Origin: Scilla litardierei
Lineage: Eukaryota > Streptophyta > Magnoliopsida > Asparagales > Asparagaceae
DNA: 64,000 nt
Direction: 5' to 3'
NCBI GenBank assembly: GCA_030789695.1
Contig: CM061135.1
Span: 109,500,301 to 109,564,300 of the forward strand
The position numbers and the translations under genes were made by a program. The notes below the pieces were generated by a model. It saw only the letters and a list, made by a program, of their open reading frames with translations. It was not told the origin of the DNA and did not search any database. Shown piece after piece: positions 61,065-64,000 of the stretch. Within the stretch, counting starts at the first letter, position 1. Each line of letters starts with the position of its first letter.

Positions 61065-62450
61065 TAAGGAGAATGTGGTCCCTGATGCACTTTCTCACAG
61101 GTATGCATTACTTTCTACAATTGATGCAAAATTGCTTGGGTTTGAGTGCATTAAAAATTTATATGCTGATGACCATGAATTTTATGAGGAATATCGTGCT
61201 TGTGAGAAAACCCCTTATGGTAAGTTCTTTAGATATGATGAGTTTCTGTTTCAAGAGAATAAGGTAGGTGTGCTTAATTGTTCACTAAGAGAGTTGTTAG
61301 TGCAGGAATCTCATGGTGGGGGATTAATGTGACATTTTGGAGTTGGAAAGACCTTAGCTATTTTGCAAGAACACTTCTATTGGTCACACATGAAAAGATA
61401 TGTTGAGAGAATTTGTGGGAGATGCATCACATGTAGGCAAGCTAAATCTAGAATTTAGCCCAACGGTTTGTATACCCCTTTACCAATTCCTAGTGAGCCT
61501 TGGATTGATATTTCAATGGATTTTGTGTTGGGATTGCCTAGGATTAAACGACGAAGAGACTCAATTTTTGTGATTGTGGACAGATTTTCTAAGATGGCAC
61601 ACTTTATTCCAAGTCATAAAACGGATGATGCCTCACATATTGCTGATTTGTTCTTTAGGGAGATTGTGAGATTACATGGCTTGCCAAGAACAATTGTTTC
61701 AAATCGAGATGCTAAGTTTCTGAGCTTTTTTTGGAAGACTTTATAGTGTAAGTTAAGTATTAAGCTGTTTTTTTCTACTACTTATCACCCACAAACTGAT
61801 GGTCAAATTGAAGTAGTGAATATGACTTTGTCTACCTTGTTAAGGGCAATCGTTAAAAAGAACATCAAAACATGGAAAGACTGTTTACCACATGTTGAGT
61901 TTGCTTACAATAGACTGTTCATTCTGCTACTAAATTTTCACCATTTGAAATTGTATATTGATTTTATCCTTTAACTCCATTGGATTTATCTCTTTTATCT
62001 TTGACCAAGCGTGTTAATTTAGATGGCAAAAAGAAGGCTGACTTTGTCAAACAGATTCATGAGAAAGCAAGACTTAACATTGAACGAAGAATGGAGCAAT
62101 ACGCAGAACAAGCCAACAAGGGGCGTCATAAGCTGATCTTGGAACCGGGAGACTAGGTATGGTTACATATGAGAAAGGAGAGATTTTCAGAACAAAGATG
62201 CTCAAAATTGCTTCCAAGGAGAGATGGTCCTTTCCAAGTGCTAGAGCGCATCAATGACAACGCTTACAAGCTAGATTTACCTGGTGAGTACAATGTAAGC
62301 GCTACATTTAATGTTACTGATTTGAGTCCTTTTGATGTAGGTGATGATTTGAAGACAATTCCTTTTCAAAAGGAGGGGAATGATGCAAATCATAGAACAA
62401 CTTCAAAGGATCCAGTTCAAGTGCTAATTGGACCATTTACGCGTTCGTGA
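61065..62450 (+). pseudogene. Chromovirus-like pol remnant, 3' portion (RNase H end and integrase)
   Basis: This resumes the reading of RNase H after the nested insertion (KENVVPDALSHRY). The integrase zinc-binding region (HFYWSHMKRYVERICGRCIT) lies at about 61370-61430. The catalytic core has [11 protein letters not shown] (about 61505), IVSNRDAKF (about 61695) and [12 protein letters not shown] (about 61790). The C-terminal part (GPFQVLERINDNAYKLDLPG, about 62228) runs into the 3' LTR at 62381 and ends at TGA 62448. Stops near 61330, 61456, 61744 and 62155 and a frameshift near 61915 inactivate it. No chromodomain is recognised. Integrase would insert element cDNA; this copy cannot. Confidence 0.9.
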
Positions 62451-63221
62451 GCAAAGAGGTTCAAAGATGTACTCAACGGGCTGATTCAAGAGATCTGGGC
62501 TCAAGCAAATTCATGGAGGCCCATTGAATATGAGCCATGTGTTCAACAAAGATGGCTCAACATGATTCAAGTTCTAGAAGAATCCAACTTTGGATAGCTT
62601 AAATTCAGCAAGTTAATAGTCATATGGAGGATTAATCTTTTTGTAAGGTTTTGAATGCCAAATACTCTATTTGGAAGGCTCACATGCATAGAAATTACTT
62701 TCCTTTTCTATTTTTGGAAGGCTTGCATGCCTAGAAATTACTTTCATTTTCTATTTTTGGAAGGCTTGCATGCCGAGATAATTACTTTCCTTTCCTATTT
62801 ATTGGCAAGTGATCAGCCAATTAATGGGCTGATTTGTAGCCATAATTTTAGCCTAAATTTTAGGAACTTTCCTTGTAATTTTGAGCATATTAAAAGGCAT
62901 CTAAGCAATGGGAAATATGGTTGATTTTTGGGTAAAATTTCTGAGAGAATTTCTCTTTGGTTCTTTGAAGAACTATTTGAACTTAACGGAGTTTTCTGTG
63001 GCATCACCATCGACTTATCAAACGAATTTTCACCCCGGTTTGTGGCATCTTCCGTAAAACGAGGTTCTTGTTCGCAATAAGCAACGGGTTGAGGTCATCT
63101 ATACCAAGGTTCTTGATGTTGTCGTGCAATAGGTCGAGGTCGCCATCCAAATTCTGATAAAAGGACGATCATGGTTCCTCTTCGTTGTCGGGTCTCGTCG
63201 TTCCTGTCGGGGTTCACATCA
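62381..63221 (+). mobile_element. 3' LTR of chromovirus-like element
   Basis: 841 bp, preceded by the purine tract AAAAGGAGGGGAA. It contains the same three 43-bp repeats (62670, 62713, 62756). Differences from the 5' LTR are frequent (about nine in one 62-bp stretch near the start), suggesting an older insertion than the Athila-like ones. Confidence 0.93.
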
Positions 63222-63340
63222 AGAGGAATGCTAAAAAGAACGCAAAATACAATTGGAGCCCAAGTAGAAGCATTGCTAGCCCAAGAAAGTTGTGCTCACA
63301 AAGAGGCATTAGTCTTGCTAAAGCCCAAGAAATTAAGGCC

Positions 63341-63560
63341 ATAATTCTGAATGCATTCATGAGGGAAGATCAAGAGTCATGTGGCCATAAATCTGAATGC
63401 ATTCATGGGGGAAGATCAAGATTCATGTGCTACAATAATTCTGAATTCATGGGGGAAGATCAAGAGCTATTTGCATCCAATAAATCTGAATTCATGTGGA
63501 AGCTAAAGAATCAAGTGCAACAACCACCATTAAATCTGAATTCATTGGGGAGATCTAGAG
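63341..63560 (+). repeat. Five tandem units of 45-50 bp
   Basis: Units begin ATAAATCTGAAT or ATAATTCTGAAT (63341, 63387, 63435, 63480, 63530) and contain CATTCATGGGGGAAGATCAAG or variants. The later units are more diverged. Confidence 0.85.
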
Positions 63561-63758
63561 CCAAGAAGCATAAACTTATGAATTTTAAATGTAATTTTCA
63601 TGCATGGCATTAGGCTCATAATTTTAGTTTGTCTTTTGGTCTTCCCTATGTCACATTTATGTCTTTTACTTATTCCAGGTCATTATGATGACTAATGGGC
63701 TACCAAAAGCCATTGGTAGTCCCTAATTAGAGAGTCTTTTAAGCTTCCAAGCTCTGCC

Positions 63759-63766
63759 TATAAATA
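63759..63766 (+). promoter_or_regulatory. Probable TATA box of the unidentified LTR
   Basis: TATAAATA in the context CTCTGCCTATAAATAGAGC. Inferred from sequence and position only. Confidence 0.55.
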
Positions 63767-64000
63767 GAGCATGTAATCCTTTATAACAAGCATTAATCAA
63801 TCAGATTATCAATTCAGAATTGAGTGTTCTTCTCAAATTGTGAGAGTTTTTATATATTCTTTAGCTCTTGTGAAACTTTGCCTTGTCAATCTTCCTTTTA
63901 AGATTAGTGATCCAAATTCACAAAAGCCCCCAATTCGTGCTTCAACCCAAGTGTGTTGCTGTGTAGATTGGTTAAACTTGTGTTCGTGGTTGAGCAAGTG

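Larger units (their letters stand above)
49417..63221 (+). mobile_element. Chromovirus-like Ty3/gypsy element, decayed, with nested insertion
   Basis: LTRs of 834 bp (49417-50250) and 841 bp (62381-63221) start TGATGCAAATC and end TTCACATCA. A perfect target duplication AGAGG lies at 49412-49416 and 63222-63226. The primer site is of initiator tRNA-Met type. The internal order is gag with a CCHC knuckle, protease, reverse transcriptase, RNase H, integrase, the Ty3/gypsy order. Motifs such as GDEWKTAFKTKYGLYEWLVM are, from memory, of the CRM or Galadriel type of chromovirus; the clade is not certain. Stops, frameshifts and a 6.8-kb insertion (54232-61059) make it non-coding. The LTRs differ visibly more than those of the Athila-like elements. 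Confidence 0.92.
63227..64000 (+). mobile_element. Putative LTR of an unidentified element, right fragment
   Basis: Continuation of 49348-49416 after the chromovirus-like insertion, running off the window. It has five tandem units of 45-50 bp (63341-63560) and TATAAATA at 63759-63766 followed by T-rich, non-coding sequence. The ORF at 63185-63613 runs across the insertion boundary and follows the repeats, so it is not called as a gene. Assignment as an LTR is an inference from layout. Confidence 0.5.

Noticed and set aside
63185..63613. 142-codon ORF near the right end
   Set aside because: Starts inside the chromovirus-like LTR, crosses its boundary and then follows the 45-50-bp tandem repeats.

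Overview
The window is plant heterochromatin. It holds two satellite DNA families and nested LTR retrotransposons. I see no host protein-coding gene, tRNA or rRNA gene. Ty1/copia, Athila-like Ty3/gypsy and chromovirus-like Ty3/gypsy coding motifs, primer-binding sites matching plant tRNA-Asp and initiator tRNA-Met, and long AT-rich tandem arrays point to a flowering plant, but no species can be named. The setting could be pericentromeric, centromeric or another heterochromatic block.

Layout: (1) 1-8773 is satellite A, about 335 bp per monomer, with four monomer subtypes in a recurring C-D-A-B order. A 1558-bp solo LTR (5702-7259, minus strand, target duplication TGTTT) interrupts it. (2) 8774-20126 and 34160-49347 are satellite B, about 147 bp per monomer and roughly 180 monomers. 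Six copies of a ~156-bp inverted module lie within it. (3) Between the two satellite B blocks is a 5'-truncated, decayed Ty1/copia element (20127-34159). Its 3' LTR is split by a complete 9.1-kb Athila-like element (24231-33358, target duplication GGGGT) that carries gag-protease but no reverse transcriptase, RNase H or integrase. (4) From 49348 to the end is an unidentified LTR running off the window. It is split by a 13.8-kb chromovirus-like Ty3/gypsy element (49417-63221, target duplication AGAGG). The pol of that element is in turn split by a 6.8-kb non-autonomous LTR element on the minus strand (54232-61059, target duplication AAAGG).

The most interesting object is the 54232-61059 element. 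It has intact LTRs, tRNA-Asp primer site, polypurine tract and target duplication, and one uninterrupted 462-codon ORF. That ORF has a CX2CX4HX4C zinc knuckle and four degenerate 27-30-residue repeats but no capsid, protease, reverse transcriptase or integrase. Its LTRs and 3' non-coding half are homologous to those of the 24231-33358 element, whose gag-like frame has no visible zinc knuckle. The two therefore look like members of one Athila-derived family with different coding cargo. Both carry paired 16-bp palindromes just upstream of the TATA box and repeated 'hairpin then AGCTTGGGGG' modules, the last of which is the polypurine tract.

Nesting gives the order of events. The satellites, copia and chromovirus insertions are older; the two Athila-like insertions are younger, which agrees with their less diverged LTRs.
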